A stretch of 64,000 nt of DNA from Microbacterium sp. NC79 (GCF_019061125.1 NZ_JAHQYI010000001.1:992001-1056000); one strand, 5' to 3'; positions 33,233-42,392 are shown, counted from the stretch's first letter. The notes: a model not told the origin generated them from the letters alone. Program-made: numbers and translations.

Positions 33233-34330
33233 TTACGGCAACGGGGTGTTTCTGCCGTCCAAGCGTGAGGTGTCGACGGTTTCGCCTGCACCTCGAATCG
33301 TGCCGGCAAGGAAACCCGCGCCCCAGGACACGTGCATCGTGGGCACGACAGCCATGGTCCACAGTTTGTCTGCCAGCGTGCTGCCGCCACCCTTTGTCGT
33401 GAGCGCCATCCCGATGATGAGCACGGCGTATAGCGCGAGTGGCAGATAGACGAGTGAAGCGATGAGCGAGATGACTCCGCTCAGCACGCCGGTCAGCTGA
33501 AGAGCGCCGACAATTGCCGCAACGAAGAGCAACAGGAGAAGTGCGGGCGGGGCAAAGAAACGGATCGAATTGCGGCGGCCAAAACGGCGCACAAGTTCGG
33601 CACGCCACGTGCCGGTGGCGAAGAACTGTCGGGCAAGGCGCGTCCAGCTTTCGCGCGGCCAATAGGTGACGGACAGTTGCGGATCAAACCACACCGTGTA
33701 GCCCGCCTGCCGGAGGCGCAGGTTCAGCTCCCAGTCTTCACCACGGCGAATTGACTCATCGAAGAGTCCGACGCGCTCGATCGCCTCACGCCTCATGACG
33801 CCAAGGTACGCGGATTCTGCCTCACCCTCGGGGCCGCCGCTGTGATAGGCGCCGCCGCCCAAGCCGAGGGGGGAGTTGTAGGCGCGCGCCACTGCACGCT
33901 GGAAGGGCTTGCGGCCCTCGGCATGCATGATGCCGCCAACATTGGCAGCGCCCGTGCGGGCGAGGGTTTCAACGGCGCGCTTGGTGTAGCCGGGGGCAAG
34001 TTCGGAGTGCGCATCAACCCGCACGATCGTCGGGTACATGGACGCTCGAATGGCGGCGTTCAGCCCTTTCGGGATATCCGCCTCCGGGTTGTTCACCAAC
34101 TGCACCCGCGCATCACGATCCGCTATCTTTCTCGCGATCTCGTTGGTTCCGTCGCTCGATGGCCCGAGTGCCAGGATGAGCTCCGTCGGACCATCAACAT
34201 CCTGCTCAAGCGCTGATATCACGGCGTTTTCGAGGTAGTCCGCCTCGTTCAGGACGGGCATGACAAAAGTGACACCACGCTCGGGCGCGAGTTTCGGGTC
34301 GTGGGCGGGGGTGTCATCAGACTGCACCAC
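33233..34330 (-). CDS. Glycosyltransferase family 2 (ExoA-like) with C-terminal membrane segments
   Basis: 365 residues. GT-A fold: VTFVMPVLNEADYLENAV at the start, ALGPSSDGT, then RVDAHSEL in the place of the usual DxD, and RRGEDWELNLRLRQAGY. Two or three membrane segments follow (about 265-335). It resembles succinoglycan-type ExoA transferases and should add a sugar to a lipid-linked or wall polymer. The GTG at 34330 is chosen over a far upstream ATG (34495), because the latter would run back through the divergent gene. A second GTG lies one codon on. Confidence 0.83.
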   Translation of the reverse strand: MVQSDDTPAHDPKLAPERGVTFVMPVLNEADYLENAVISALEQDVDGPTELILALGPSSDGTNEIARKIADRDARVQLVNNPEADIPKGLNAAIRASMYPTIVRVDAHSELAPGYTKRAVETLARTGAANVGGIMHAEGRKPFQRAVARAYNSPLGLGGGAYHSGGPEGEAESAYLGVMRREAIERVGLFDESIRRGEDWELNLRLRQAGYTVWFDPQLSVTYWPRESWTRLARQFFATGTWRAELVRRFGRRNSIRFFAPPALLLLLFVAAIVGALQLTGVLSGVISLIASLVYLPLALYAVLIIGMALTTKGGGSTLADKLWTMAVVPTMHVSWGAGFLAGTIRGAGETVDTSRLDGRNTPLP

Positions 34331-34364
34331 TCGATCATGCCATGTTGAACCTGGGCGGCCTCGG

Positions 34365-34370
34365 TATTCT
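34365..34370 (+). promoter_or_regulatory. -10 hexamer TATTCT, leaderless start of third CDP-glycerol enzyme gene
   Basis: TATTCT is followed by AGAGGG and the GTG at 34377. AGAGGG could also serve as a ribosome-binding site, but it would directly touch the start codon. Confidence 0.55.
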
Positions 34371-34376
34371 AGAGGG

Positions 34377-35660
34377 GTGAGTATTGTTTCTGACGCGAAA
34401 AAAGCAACTGCCCTGCTGCGTAAAGCGCTCACATCCCGCCAGGCGGTACAGAGCGTGCGACGCACGCTCGCGGCGCGTCCCAAGCCGGAACCCAAGCACT
34501 ATCGCATTGGCGTGTATTTCGCCGACGGTGCCGTCAACATGTACCAAATGCGGCAGTGGTACAAGCCGCTCCAAGAGCTCGCAAAGACGCACCCCGTTGT
34601 CGTTCTCTCACGCACCGCGACAGGCGCCCGTGAACTTCTCGCTGACGACGCGCTCCCGGTTGTCTTCGTGCCGACCGTGAAAGACCTTGAGCGTTTTGTC
34701 GCATCGCAAGATCTCAAGATCGTGCTGTACGTCAACCAAAACACTCGCAACTTTCAGATGTTCCGTTATGGGCGTCGCTGGCACGTGTTCATCAACCACG
34801 GCGAGTCCGACAAGATGTACATGACCACGAACCAGTACAAGGCGTACGACTACGCGTTTATCGCGGGCCAGGCCGCTCGCGAACGCCTGAGCCGCGTGCT
34901 GTGGAACTACGACCTCGACGGCCGCACGCGTGAGATCGGGCGCCCGCAGGCCGATCACTACTCCGGAACCCTGCCGTATACGCCGGATCACCGTAAGGTC
35001 GTGCTCTACGCGCCGACGTGGGAGGGCGACCGCCCGGCTGCACACTACGGTTCCGTCCACTCGCACGGCGAGAAGATCGTCAACGCGCTTCTCGCAACCG
35101 GCGAACACCGTGTGATTTACCGTCCGCATCCGCGCTCCGGCGTGGTTTATCCGGCGTACGGTGAGGCGAATAAGCGCATCATCGCGGCGATCGCGGCCGC
35201 AAATGCGGCTGACCCGACGGCCAAGCACGTGTACGACAATAAGCCAGAACTCGGCTGGCAGCTGGCGGCCGCAGATGTCGCGATCGTCGACATTTCAGCG
35301 ATGGTTTATGACCGTCTCGCTGCCGGGCGGCCGTTGTTTGTCACCCGTCCGCGCGATGAAAAGGCAGCGATCGACGAATCGGGCTATCTGTCCGATTGCG
35401 AGTGGCTAACCGTCGATAGTGCACCAGACATCGTCGCCGAGGTTGATCGGGTACTGAACGACCCGACTTCAACCGCACGCCTCGGACTCTGGGTCACCCA
35501 CTACTTCGGAGACACGAGCCCCGGAGCGGCGACGGCAGCCTTCCACGGCGCGATCGAGGAACTCATGCAGACGTGGCAGGAATGCCATGATGAGCATCTG
35601 CGGGCGTCGGAAGAAGACGAGTCGGAAGACGACCCGGAAGCCGCAGAAGACGACGACTAG
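34377..35660 (+). CDS. CDP-glycerol glycerophosphotransferase family protein, 3 of 3 (divergent TagB-like)
   Basis: 427 residues. Motifs are variants of the family: FINHGESDKMYM in place of WHG-PLK, LYAPTWEGDRP, VIYRPHPRSG and VDISAMVYDRL. The divergence from the two upstream copies suggests a different donor, acceptor or step. The GTG at 34377 is preferred to an earlier in-frame ATG at 34260 inside the divergent GT2 gene. The C-terminus is very acidic (Glu/Asp-rich, about 405-427). Its TAG stop and the convergent gene's TAG share the palindrome CTAG. Confidence 0.82.
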   Translation: MSIVSDAKKATALLRKALTSRQAVQSVRRTLAARPKPEPKHYRIGVYFADGAVNMYQMRQWYKPLQELAKTHPVVVLSRTATGARELLADDALPVVFVPTVKDLERFVASQDLKIVLYVNQNTRNFQMFRYGRRWHVFINHGESDKMYMTTNQYKAYDYAFIAGQAARERLSRVLWNYDLDGRTREIGRPQADHYSGTLPYTPDHRKVVLYAPTWEGDRPAAHYGSVHSHGEKIVNALLATGEHRVIYRPHPRSGVVYPAYGEANKRIIAAIAAANAADPTAKHVYDNKPELGWQLAAADVAIVDISAMVYDRLAAGRPLFVTRPRDEKAAIDESGYLSDCEWLTVDSAPDIVAEVDRVLNDPTSTARLGLWVTHYFGDTSPGAATAAFHGAIEELMQTWQECHDEHLRASEEDESEDDPEAAEDDD

Positions 35661-36622
35661 CGATCAGCGGAGGCGTCGTCCTGTACGTCTGTTGAAGCGT
35701 GCGTAGCCTCACTCGTTTCGACCTTCTTGCGCCCGACTCGAGAACGCACGCGTTGCGCGGTGGATTGCGCGGATCCAGTCACAGCGCTGGCAACGCGCGC
35801 GGCAGATTGTGCGGTGCGCACGACGATCGCCGACGCGTGGCTTTCGATTTTCCGTGCGCCGGGGCGCGGCGTGAGGGCATCGGGGATTGTCGAAGGGGGA
35901 ACGCCGAAGGCCTTGCGTGCGCCGGTGATGACCCGGCGTCCGAGAACAAAGTTGCCACCGGCGCCAACCGCGGCACCAATACCAAAAGGCAACGCTTTAC
36001 CGACAATGGACGCACTTCCGTGCGTGGCCAGACGGTGCAGGAACGCCGACTTTAGACGATCGACCGTCGGGCCAATGGCAGCCTGGGGGAGTGACTTTGT
36101 GAGCAGCTCGCCCCAAAATTCACCACGAGATGCTCCGCCGCCTCCTGCCTGCTTGGACAATTGCTTGAGGAGCGCGGTTCCTTCTGAGCCGAGGATGAGC
36201 GTCAGCACGAGCGCGCGGGCACGCTCCGGATCAGTCACCGGAATGTCGTGGAGCTCTGCGATTGACTGCGCGTACAGCGTCGTCGACTCCAGGAACCCCA
36301 GCGTTTCTGCACCCGACAGCGCGAGCGTCACCCCGGTTCCGATCACCGGAACCACTGCCGTCGCGCCAACGGCCGCACCGCCACTTGTCACCGCGGCCAG
36401 GTAGCGGCGCTCCAGGATCGTCGCGATCTCGGCGGCGCTGGCCGCCGGATAGCGCAACCGAATGCTGCGCAGGTGCGCGAGCACGACGGGTCGCTGCAGA
36501 AACAGCACTTTGTCGAGCATGCGCACAGGAAGCGGATGCTCGTCGGAACCCACGGGAGGCAGACCGCCATGCCAGGGCGCGTCTGAAGGCAACGAGTGGA
36601 TCTTGTGAACGCGATCAGCCAC
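35657..36622 (-). CDS. EcsC-like / hypothetical protein
   Basis: 321 residues. The segment SGGAAVGATAVVPVIGTGVTLALSG (about 80-105) and a second Gly-rich segment near 215 (PFGIGAAVGAGGNFVLGRR) resemble EcsC-family proteins, which have amphipathic Gly/Ala helices. The C-terminal 70 residues are Ser/Ala/Arg-rich and probably disordered. It is 21 nt downstream of the nucleotidyltransferase gene on the same strand, so probably co-transcribed. EcsC relation is tentative and function unknown. GTG start at 36622. Confidence 0.55.
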   Translation of the reverse strand: MADRVHKIHSLPSDAPWHGGLPPVGSDEHPLPVRMLDKVLFLQRPVVLAHLRSIRLRYPAASAAEIATILERRYLAAVTSGGAAVGATAVVPVIGTGVTLALSGAETLGFLESTTLYAQSIAELHDIPVTDPERARALVLTLILGSEGTALLKQLSKQAGGGGASRGEFWGELLTKSLPQAAIGPTVDRLKSAFLHRLATHGSASIVGKALPFGIGAAVGAGGNFVLGRRVITGARKAFGVPPSTIPDALTPRPGARKIESHASAIVVRTAQSAARVASAVTGSAQSTAQRVRSRVGRKKVETSEATHASTDVQDDASADR

Positions 36623-36643
36623 TAGTAGCGGGCCGATCGACGA

Positions 36644-37336
36644 TCAAACGTAAAGGTTCGCGCGTTCCAGGTCTTCGGCAAAGTCAACCTCAACCGCGTA
36701 CAGGTCGGAGATGTCGAGCGGCTGAATGCGGATGCCATCTTCGGCAATTGCGAGCTCAAGGCCGCGCTCAAAGTAGTCCTGGTCATCGACGCGCTGCAAC
36801 TGGCGCATGAATGCCTTCTTGTCAGCAGCCGAGACGTAGTTGATACCGACAGCTTCGCCGATACCGCCCACAACAACCTTGGACAGCTCGTTGATGTAGC
36901 CCTCGGCTGTGACGGTGTACTTGACCTCTTCGTCGCTCACCTTGGCGGTGTTGACGGTCACGAACGAACGCTCAGCTTCGATGAGTGCGATGGCGCGGCC
37001 AAGCACGCGGGGGTCAAAGACGACGTCGCCGTTCATCCACAGCACGCCCGACTTGCCGGTTGCGGCAAGTGCACGCAGCAGGCTCTTCGAAGTGTTGGTC
37101 TGGTCGTAACGCTCGTTGTGAACGTAGGAAACGTGGGGGAAAGCTTCGACGATGGTTTCGGCGCGGTAGCCGACGACGGTCGTGATGTGTGCGTCGCTAC
37201 CAAAGGCGGCACGAATATTGTCGTGCTGCTGCTGCATGATGCTGCGGCCGTCGTTGAGCTCGGTCAGCGGCTTCGGAAGGGAACGCCCGAGGCGCGAGCC
37301 CATGCCTGCTGCGAGGATAACGGTTTGAAGAGTCAC
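36644..37336 (-). CDS. Sugar/choline-phosphate nucleotidyltransferase (LicC-like)
   Basis: 230 residues with an N-terminal nucleotidyltransferase signature LAAGMGSRLGRSLPKPL, then NERYDQTNTSKSLL and WMNGDVVFD with the metal-binding Asp. The tNTSKSL motif is typical of CTP:phosphocholine cytidylyltransferases (LicC) and related enzymes that make CDP-activated alcohols for teichoic acids. Next to three CDP-glycerol-type transferases it may supply their donor or a decoration, but the substrate is inferred. GTG at 37336 with AAGGAG upstream; an earlier in-frame ATG would add 18 unrelated residues. Confidence 0.75.
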   Translation of the reverse strand: MTLQTVILAAGMGSRLGRSLPKPLTELNDGRSIMQQQHDNIRAAFGSDAHITTVVGYRAETIVEAFPHVSYVHNERYDQTNTSKSLLRALAATGKSGVLWMNGDVVFDPRVLGRAIALIEAERSFVTVNTAKVSDEEVKYTVTAEGYINELSKVVVGGIGEAVGINYVSAADKKAFMRQLQRVDDQDYFERGLELAIAEDGIRIQPLDISDLYAVEVDFAEDLERANLYV

Positions 37337-37594
37337 TGCGAATGCTCCTTGGTGAGGATGTACTTGCCGGAGATTTCCGGCTCGACACACCTTCGTGCCT
37401 GTTACAGATTAGCGAAGCCTCGGTAAACAAACCTGAAAATTGCCGTTGACGTTGTGGAACCGTAACACCTGAGCGTCCGCTGGGAGCGCGGAATTCCGGG
37501 GGGTTGCGCTCGAACTCTCTCCGCCTCCTTGGTAGGTTGGTACGGGTACGGCCGCGCTCGGGACAGCGGCTCACCCAAGGGCAGGGGGAAGACG

Positions 37595-39109
37595 ATGAGC
37601 CACGGGGACGCCAGCGTGCCGCCGCATAAACCAACGACTGAGAAGCCGGCCGATTCGCCATCGCTCACGAAGAAGCCGGCAGTGAAAAAGCCTGCCGCTA
37701 CAGCGAAGAAGTCTGCCGCGAGTACAGCGAAGCCTGCCGCCGGTGCGAAAAAGCCCGCGGCGGCTGCGAAGAAGCCGGCGACCGGCGCTACCAAGAAGCC
37801 TGCGACCGGCGCTACAAAGAAGCCTGCGACCGGCGCTACAAAGAAGCCTGCGGGTAGCACCGCAGCTAAGCGCACGACGAAGACCCGAGCGAAGACTGCC
37901 GGGCAGAAGGCATCGACCCCCACAGTGGCACCAACTGCGCCGGAACGCCTCGCGACCGCTGCACAGAACGCGCAGGTAGCCGCCGACCTTGTGACCGTGC
38001 CTGCGATCGACCACAGCCCTGACCTGACGCTCGGGGGCGTCGACGCTCCCGTCGAACTCCCCGTCGTAGACGAGGCCCCCAACGCCGATGACGTCGCCGC
38101 AGCTCCGACGGCTGAAGACGATGCCACCGTCGATGAGGTTCCTGCGGCCGAAGACGTTCCTGCACCCGACGATGCCGCTGCGACCCACGAAGTGTCATCC
38201 GGTGACGATTCGCTGCCGGTGATCGTCAGTGAACAGACGACAGAAGGCGTCGCGGAAACAGACGTGCCTGCAGAGGCCGAGCAGTCCCAGCAGGCGGCGG
38301 TGATGGTTCCGGTAGCCGACGCTGTGGCGACAGTGCCGAAGCAGCCTGAAAAGATTGCGCTGCAGGTGTCGTCTCTCACGAAGTCGTTCGGAGGACAGCG
38401 CGTTGTCGATGCAATCGACCTCACCGTCCCCGCTGGCACGTTTTACGGCATTGTGGGCCCGAACGGTGCCGGTAAGACGACCACCCTGTCGATGATCGCC
38501 GGACTCTTGAAGGCTGACGATGGCGCCATCACGGTGGACGGGATCGACGCGCGCCGCGACCCGCGGGCAGCACGTCGACTCATTGGCGTCCTTCCTGACC
38601 GCCTCCGCACATTTGACCGCCTCACCGGCAAACAATTGCTGTCGTATTTCGGCGCGCTCCGTGGACTCCCGAGCCGTACGATCGATCAACGCGTCGCCGA
38701 CCTCGCCCGTGCTTTTGACCTGACAGAAGCACTTGGCCGCGTGGTCTCTGACTACTCGGCTGGCATGACGAAGAAGGTCATGATGGCGGGCGCATTGATT
38801 CATAGCCCGCGCTTGCTGATTCTTGATGAGCCTTTTGAATCCGTCGACCCGGTCTCATCGGCTGTCATCCTGGACATTTTGACGGCGTACGTCAACAACG
38901 GCGGCACGGTGATCCTGTCGAGCCATGGCATGGACCTGGTGGAACGCGTCTGCTCGCGTCTTGCGGTGATTGTTGCCGGTCAGGTGTTGGCTGAGGGAAC
39001 CATTGAAGACGTGCGTGGCGGTGTCACGCTGGAGCAGCGCTTCGTCGAGTTGTCAGGCGGCGTGAGCGATGCGGAGGGCCTGGAGTGGTTGCACACGTAC
39101 TCCGCCTGA
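37595..39109 (+). CDS. ABC transporter ATP-binding protein with long Lys/Ala/Pro-rich N-terminal tail
   Basis: 504 residues. The first 110 are Lys/Ala/Pro-rich, including three copies of PATGATKK; residues 110-260 are acidic and low complexity. The ATPase follows: GPNGAGKTT Walker A near 310, signature YSAGMTKK in place of LSGGQ, Walker B LLILDEP, and an H-loop in LSSHGMD. ATG at 37595 has GGGGGAAG upstream. It overlaps the permease gene by 25 nt. The pair is an ABC-2 type exporter of unknown substrate. The tail may bind nucleic acid, anionic polymer or the acidic segment next to it. Confidence 0.85.
   Translation: MSHGDASVPPHKPTTEKPADSPSLTKKPAVKKPAATAKKSAASTAKPAAGAKKPAAAAKKPATGATKKPATGATKKPATGATKKPAGSTAAKRTTKTRAKTAGQKASTPTVAPTAPERLATAAQNAQVAADLVTVPAIDHSPDLTLGGVDAPVELPVVDEAPNADDVAAAPTAEDDATVDEVPAAEDVPAPDDAAATHEVSSGDDSLPVIVSEQTTEGVAETDVPAEAEQSQQAAVMVPVADAVATVPKQPEKIALQVSSLTKSFGGQRVVDAIDLTVPAGTFYGIVGPNGAGKTTTLSMIAGLLKADDGAITVDGIDARRDPRAARRLIGVLPDRLRTFDRLTGKQLLSYFGALRGLPSRTIDQRVADLARAFDLTEALGRVVSDYSAGMTKKVMMAGALIHSPRLLILDEPFESVDPVSSAVILDILTAYVNNGGTVILSSHGMDLVERVCSRLAVIVAGQVLAEGTIEDVRGGVTLEQRFVELSGGVSDAEGLEWLHTYSA
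37778..37849 (+). repeat. Three tandem 24-bp repeats in the ABC ATPase gene
   Basis: Copies at 37778-37801, 37802-37825 and 37826-37849 differ at one base. Each encodes ATGATKKP. More degenerate KKPA units flank the array on the left, so repeat number may vary between strains. Confidence 0.9.
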
Positions 39110-40641
39110 GGCTTGCGCTCCTCTTCGGAGGGCTACGTGGTTCCCGCCGCGAGCTCATGCGGCTCGTGCTGGTGACGATCGCGATGCTTGTGCTCGCGGG
39201 CGCGGCAATCGTTGGGTTGCTCGCCGTGCGCGGCGAGGCCCTTTCTTCTGCACTCATCGTCGTGGGCGGAAGCGTCCTGCTGGGGGCCGCATCATTGGCG
39301 CCTGCAATGGGCGGAATTGAAGATCAGCTCGACCCCCGCAAGTTTGCGGTCTTCGGTTCTTCTGCAGGTGCTGTTGCGTGGTCCACGATGCTGGCGTCCG
39401 TGATCAGCATTCCGATCGCTATTCTGATTGCTCTTGCCGTCGTCGTCGCAGGCAACGCGATGGCTGCTGGTGCGCCTGGCGCGGTCGCGATTATCTTCAC
39501 GATCGCCGGAGTGGTGACCTTTCTCTTCATGGCCCGCACCAGCATGTTGCTTGGCACTCTGTGGCGTGCGCATCGTTCACGTGAGGTGACGCGCACGTTC
39601 GTCGTTGTCGCCCTGATTCTCGTGGTTCCGGTCGCGATCTTCCTGGCATCGCTGGAATGGGGCCACGGTGTGCCGCCGGCATTCGCGCAGGTCGCTGACA
39701 TCGCCAGTGTGACCCCGTTCGGAGCCGTCTGGGCGGTGCCATTTGCGGTGGCCTCCGGGCATCCGCTGACACTCTGGTACATCCTGATTGCCGTCGCAAC
39801 GCTCGTCGTATGCGCGTACGTGTGGGATGTGGCTGTCAGTGCCGTCATGCACACCGTTGATAAGCCTTCGAGCGTGCGCGAACGCGCTGGCATGGGCTGG
39901 TTCTCCGTCTTTCCCCGCACCGCTGCCGGGGCTATCGCCGCACGCAGCATGGTCTACTGGTTCCGCGACCGACGTTACGTCGCCAACCTTGTTGTGGTTC
40001 CGATCGCCGCCATTGCGGCATCGTTGCCTTTGCTGATCGCCGGTGTTCCGCTTGGCGTTGTCTTGCTTCTTCCGGTGCCGATCATGGCGCTGTTCTTCGG
40101 GTGGATTCCACACAACGATGTCGCCTACGACTCGACGGCGGTGTGGATGCACGTCGTTTCCGGCGTGCGAGGAATTGCCGACCGCTCAGGGCGGCTCGTA
40201 CCGATCATCGTGGTTGCGGTGCCGATTCTGGCCATCGCGATTCCGTTGGCGATCGCATCGTACGGGCGCTGGGCGTTTGCGCCCGCTCTCGTCGGCGTCT
40301 CCGCCAACCTTTTCCTCGCGGGGCTCGGCCTGTCGTCGATCTCAAGTGTCATTGCTCCTTACGGTGTTTCGCGACCGGGTGACAGCCCCTTCCAACAGCC
40401 CCAGCGTGCGGGCTCGGGTGTCGGCTCGCAGGCGCTGGTGCTGCTCGGAACAATTGCTGCCAGCATCCCGAGCATCATGCTGGCATTCGAGGCGCTGACC
40501 GGCGACATCGATAAGGCGAACACGGCGATGTGGGTCGGTCTTGGCCTCGGCGCGCTCGTGTTCGGGCTCGGCCTTTTGATTGGTGCCGTGCTTTTCGACC
40601 GCCGTGGCATGTTGCTGATGGAGTTCGCGGAAGCGAACTGA
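39085..40641 (+). CDS. ABC-2 type transporter permease
   Basis: 518 residues with about twelve hydrophobic segments. Its GTG start lies 25 nt inside the ATPase gene, a coupling expected for partner subunits. No substrate motif is recognisable. A downstream start is possible, as the first 20 residues are basic. The protein is cytoplasmic-membrane embedded. Confidence 0.8.
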   Translation: MVAHVLRLRLALLFGGLRGSRRELMRLVLVTIAMLVLAGAAIVGLLAVRGEALSSALIVVGGSVLLGAASLAPAMGGIEDQLDPRKFAVFGSSAGAVAWSTMLASVISIPIAILIALAVVVAGNAMAAGAPGAVAIIFTIAGVVTFLFMARTSMLLGTLWRAHRSREVTRTFVVVALILVVPVAIFLASLEWGHGVPPAFAQVADIASVTPFGAVWAVPFAVASGHPLTLWYILIAVATLVVCAYVWDVAVSAVMHTVDKPSSVRERAGMGWFSVFPRTAAGAIAARSMVYWFRDRRYVANLVVVPIAAIAASLPLLIAGVPLGVVLLLPVPIMALFFGWIPHNDVAYDSTAVWMHVVSGVRGIADRSGRLVPIIVVAVPILAIAIPLAIASYGRWAFAPALVGVSANLFLAGLGLSSISSVIAPYGVSRPGDSPFQQPQRAGSGVGSQALVLLGTIAASIPSIMLAFEALTGDIDKANTAMWVGLGLGALVFGLGLLIGAVLFDRRGMLLMEFAEAN

Positions 40642-40666
40642 GCGCGCCGAGCGGTTCCGCACGGTT

Positions 40667-40672
40667 TAGAAT
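40667..40672 (+). promoter_or_regulatory. -10 hexamer TAGAAT, start of DUF3039 gene
   Basis: TAGAAT is followed by 7 nt and the ATG at 40680. A GGTTCC lies just upstream at 40653-40658. Confidence 0.55.
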
Positions 40673-40679
40673 CGACTGC

Positions 40680-40943
40680 ATGAGCACGCCCTTAGATTCC
40701 CCCGACACCGGTGGCACCGCGCTTCTTGACCGCGAGCTCGAAGAGCTGCTGAAAGAAGAGACGATCGAACCGGGCGATCACGAACGGTTCTCGCACTACG
40801 TGCAGAAAGAGAAGATTCTGGAATCGGCGATCACCGGCAAGCCGGTGCGAGCGCTGTGCGGCAAGAAGTGGACACCGGGTCGTGACCCGGAGAAGTTCCC
40901 GATTTGCCCGCAGTGCAAAGAGATCTATGAATCCTTGCTGTAA
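40680..40943 (+). CDS. DUF3039 small zinc-ribbon-like protein
   Basis: 87 residues ending with ALCGKKWTPGRDPEKFPICPQCKEIYE. The three cysteines, one CG and one CPQC pair, plus a His in HYV, look like a small zinc site. This is DUF3039, an actinobacterial family of unknown function often found near nicotinate phosphoribosyltransferase. Start at ATG 40680, consistent with a leaderless-type promoter. Confidence 0.88.
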   Translation: MSTPLDSPDTGGTALLDRELEELLKEETIEPGDHERFSHYVQKEKILESAITGKPVRALCGKKWTPGRDPEKFPICPQCKEIYESLL

Positions 40944-40949
40944 GCAGGC

Positions 40950-40994
40950 AAACGCAAGAGGGTGGTTCCACGGCGGAACCACCCTCTTGCGTTT
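40950..40994. terminator. Perfect 20-bp bidirectional terminator containing GGTTCC/GGAACC
   Basis: AAACGCAAGAGGGTGGTTCC (40950-40969) is fully complementary to 40975-40994 around a 5-nt loop. It lies between convergent DUF3039 and pncB and serves both. The inner ends of the arms are GGTTCC and GGAACC. Confidence 0.9.
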
Positions 40995-41006
40995 GTGCTG
41001 TCGCGT

Positions 41007-42335
41007 TTAGTCTTCTGCGTCGCGGTAGACGGTCGGAATAGCCGGGTCGCTCTTGCTGAGCGCGAGGCCGCGAACGGGAAGCTCTTCGCGCACGCGGGCG
41101 TGGTGCGCGCGGGCCAGTTCGACACCTTCAACGCCTTCGTACTGTGCGTCGAAGTCTCCGCCCTCGGCGAATGTCACCTGGAGGGCGCGGGCATCAGGCA
41201 CATCGGCCGCTGTGGCAACCTTTTCGAAGCCGTCCGAGACGATGACGAGTTCGCTCGTCGCCTTGCCGAACTCCAGCGTGCGAAAAGCTGCCTTACGGCC
41301 GCCCTTGGACGCCTTGTCGAGTGAGGCCTTCGCAACGCCGACCCAGCCGCCGTCCGCGCCCTGGCGCGCGACGAGCTTGTAAACCATGCTGGCGGTGGGG
41401 TAGCCGGAACCGGTAACAACGGACGTGCCGACGCCGTAGGCATCGACGGGGGAGGCGGCGAGGGATGCGATCGCGTACTCATCGAGGTCGCTCGTCACCG
41501 TGATCTTCGTGTTGGTGGCTCCGAGGCTGTCCAGCTGCTCACGGGTTGCCTGCGCGACGGTGGGGAGGTCACCTGAGTCAAGGCGTACGCCGCCGAGCTC
41601 AGTGCCAGCAACGCGAATCGCGGTCTCCACGCCCTTCGCAATGTCATACGTGTCGACGAGCAGCGTGGTGTCGACGCCGCTACTGGCGATCTGTGAGCGG
41701 AATGCATCTTCTTCGCTGTCGTGCAGGAGCGTCCATGCGTGTGCGGCGGTGCCCATCGTGGGAATACCCCAGCGGCGCTGCGCTTCGAGGTTGCTCGTTG
41801 CGCCGAAGCCGACGATGTATGCGGCACGGGCGGCGGCGACCGCGGCCTCCTCCTGCGCGCGGCGTGCGCCCATTTCGGCGAGGGGTCGGTCGCCTGCGGC
41901 GATAGACATGCGGGCGGCGGCGGTGGCGACGGCGGAATCGTGATTCAGCACGCTGAGCGCGATCGTCTCCAAGATCACGGCCTCAGCGAACGTGCTCTCG
42001 ATCGTGAGGATCGGGGAACCGGGGAAGTACAGCTCGCCCTCGCGGTAGCCGCTGATGCGCCCGGTGAAGCGGTAGTTCTCCAGGTATTTGATGGTTGCGT
42101 CACTGACGACCCTGTGGTCTTTCATCAGGCGCAGCTCTTCGTCATCGAAGCGGAAGTTGCGAAGCAGTGAGATCAGGCGCCCGGTGCCTGCGACGACGCC
42201 GAAGCGGCGGCCACCGGAGAGGCGACGCGAGAACAGCTCGAAAACGCATGACCGCTGGGCGGTTCCGTCTTGCAAAGCTCCGTCGAGCATGGTGTATTCG
42301 TAGCGGTCTGTGTACAGCGCAGTCGATGCGGTCAT
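41007..42335 (-). CDS. pncB: Nicotinate phosphoribosyltransferase
   Basis: 442 residues. TALYTDRYEYTML at the N-terminus and GTAAHAWTLLHDSEEDAF in the middle are family motifs; VRLDSGDLPTV and GVGTSVVTGSGYPT mark the phosphoribosyl-binding part. It makes nicotinate mononucleotide from nicotinate and PRPP in NAD salvage. ATG at 42335 is chosen over an upstream in-frame ATG because the conserved N-terminus begins here and TAGAGT lies 7 nt upstream. Divergent from murI. Confidence 0.93.
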   Translation of the reverse strand: MTASTALYTDRYEYTMLDGALQDGTAQRSCVFELFSRRLSGGRRFGVVAGTGRLISLLRNFRFDDEELRLMKDHRVVSDATIKYLENYRFTGRISGYREGELYFPGSPILTIESTFAEAVILETIALSVLNHDSAVATAAARMSIAAGDRPLAEMGARRAQEEAAVAAARAAYIVGFGATSNLEAQRRWGIPTMGTAAHAWTLLHDSEEDAFRSQIASSGVDTTLLVDTYDIAKGVETAIRVAGTELGGVRLDSGDLPTVAQATREQLDSLGATNTKITVTSDLDEYAIASLAASPVDAYGVGTSVVTGSGYPTASMVYKLVARQGADGGWVGVAKASLDKASKGGRKAAFRTLEFGKATSELVIVSDGFEKVATAADVPDARALQVTFAEGGDFDAQYEGVEGVELARAHHARVREELPVRGLALSKSDPAIPTVYRDAED

Positions 42336-42342
42336 GACGAAA

Positions 42343-42348
42343 ACTCTA
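42343..42348 (-). promoter_or_regulatory. -10 hexamer TAGAGT, start of pncB
   Basis: On the minus strand TAGAGT is followed by TTTCGTC and the ATG at 42335, leaving no room for a Shine-Dalgarno. Confidence 0.55.
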
Positions 42349-42392
42349 CCGATATCCGGGCCCGCCCCGCGGTTCCACATCGCAAAGCGGCG

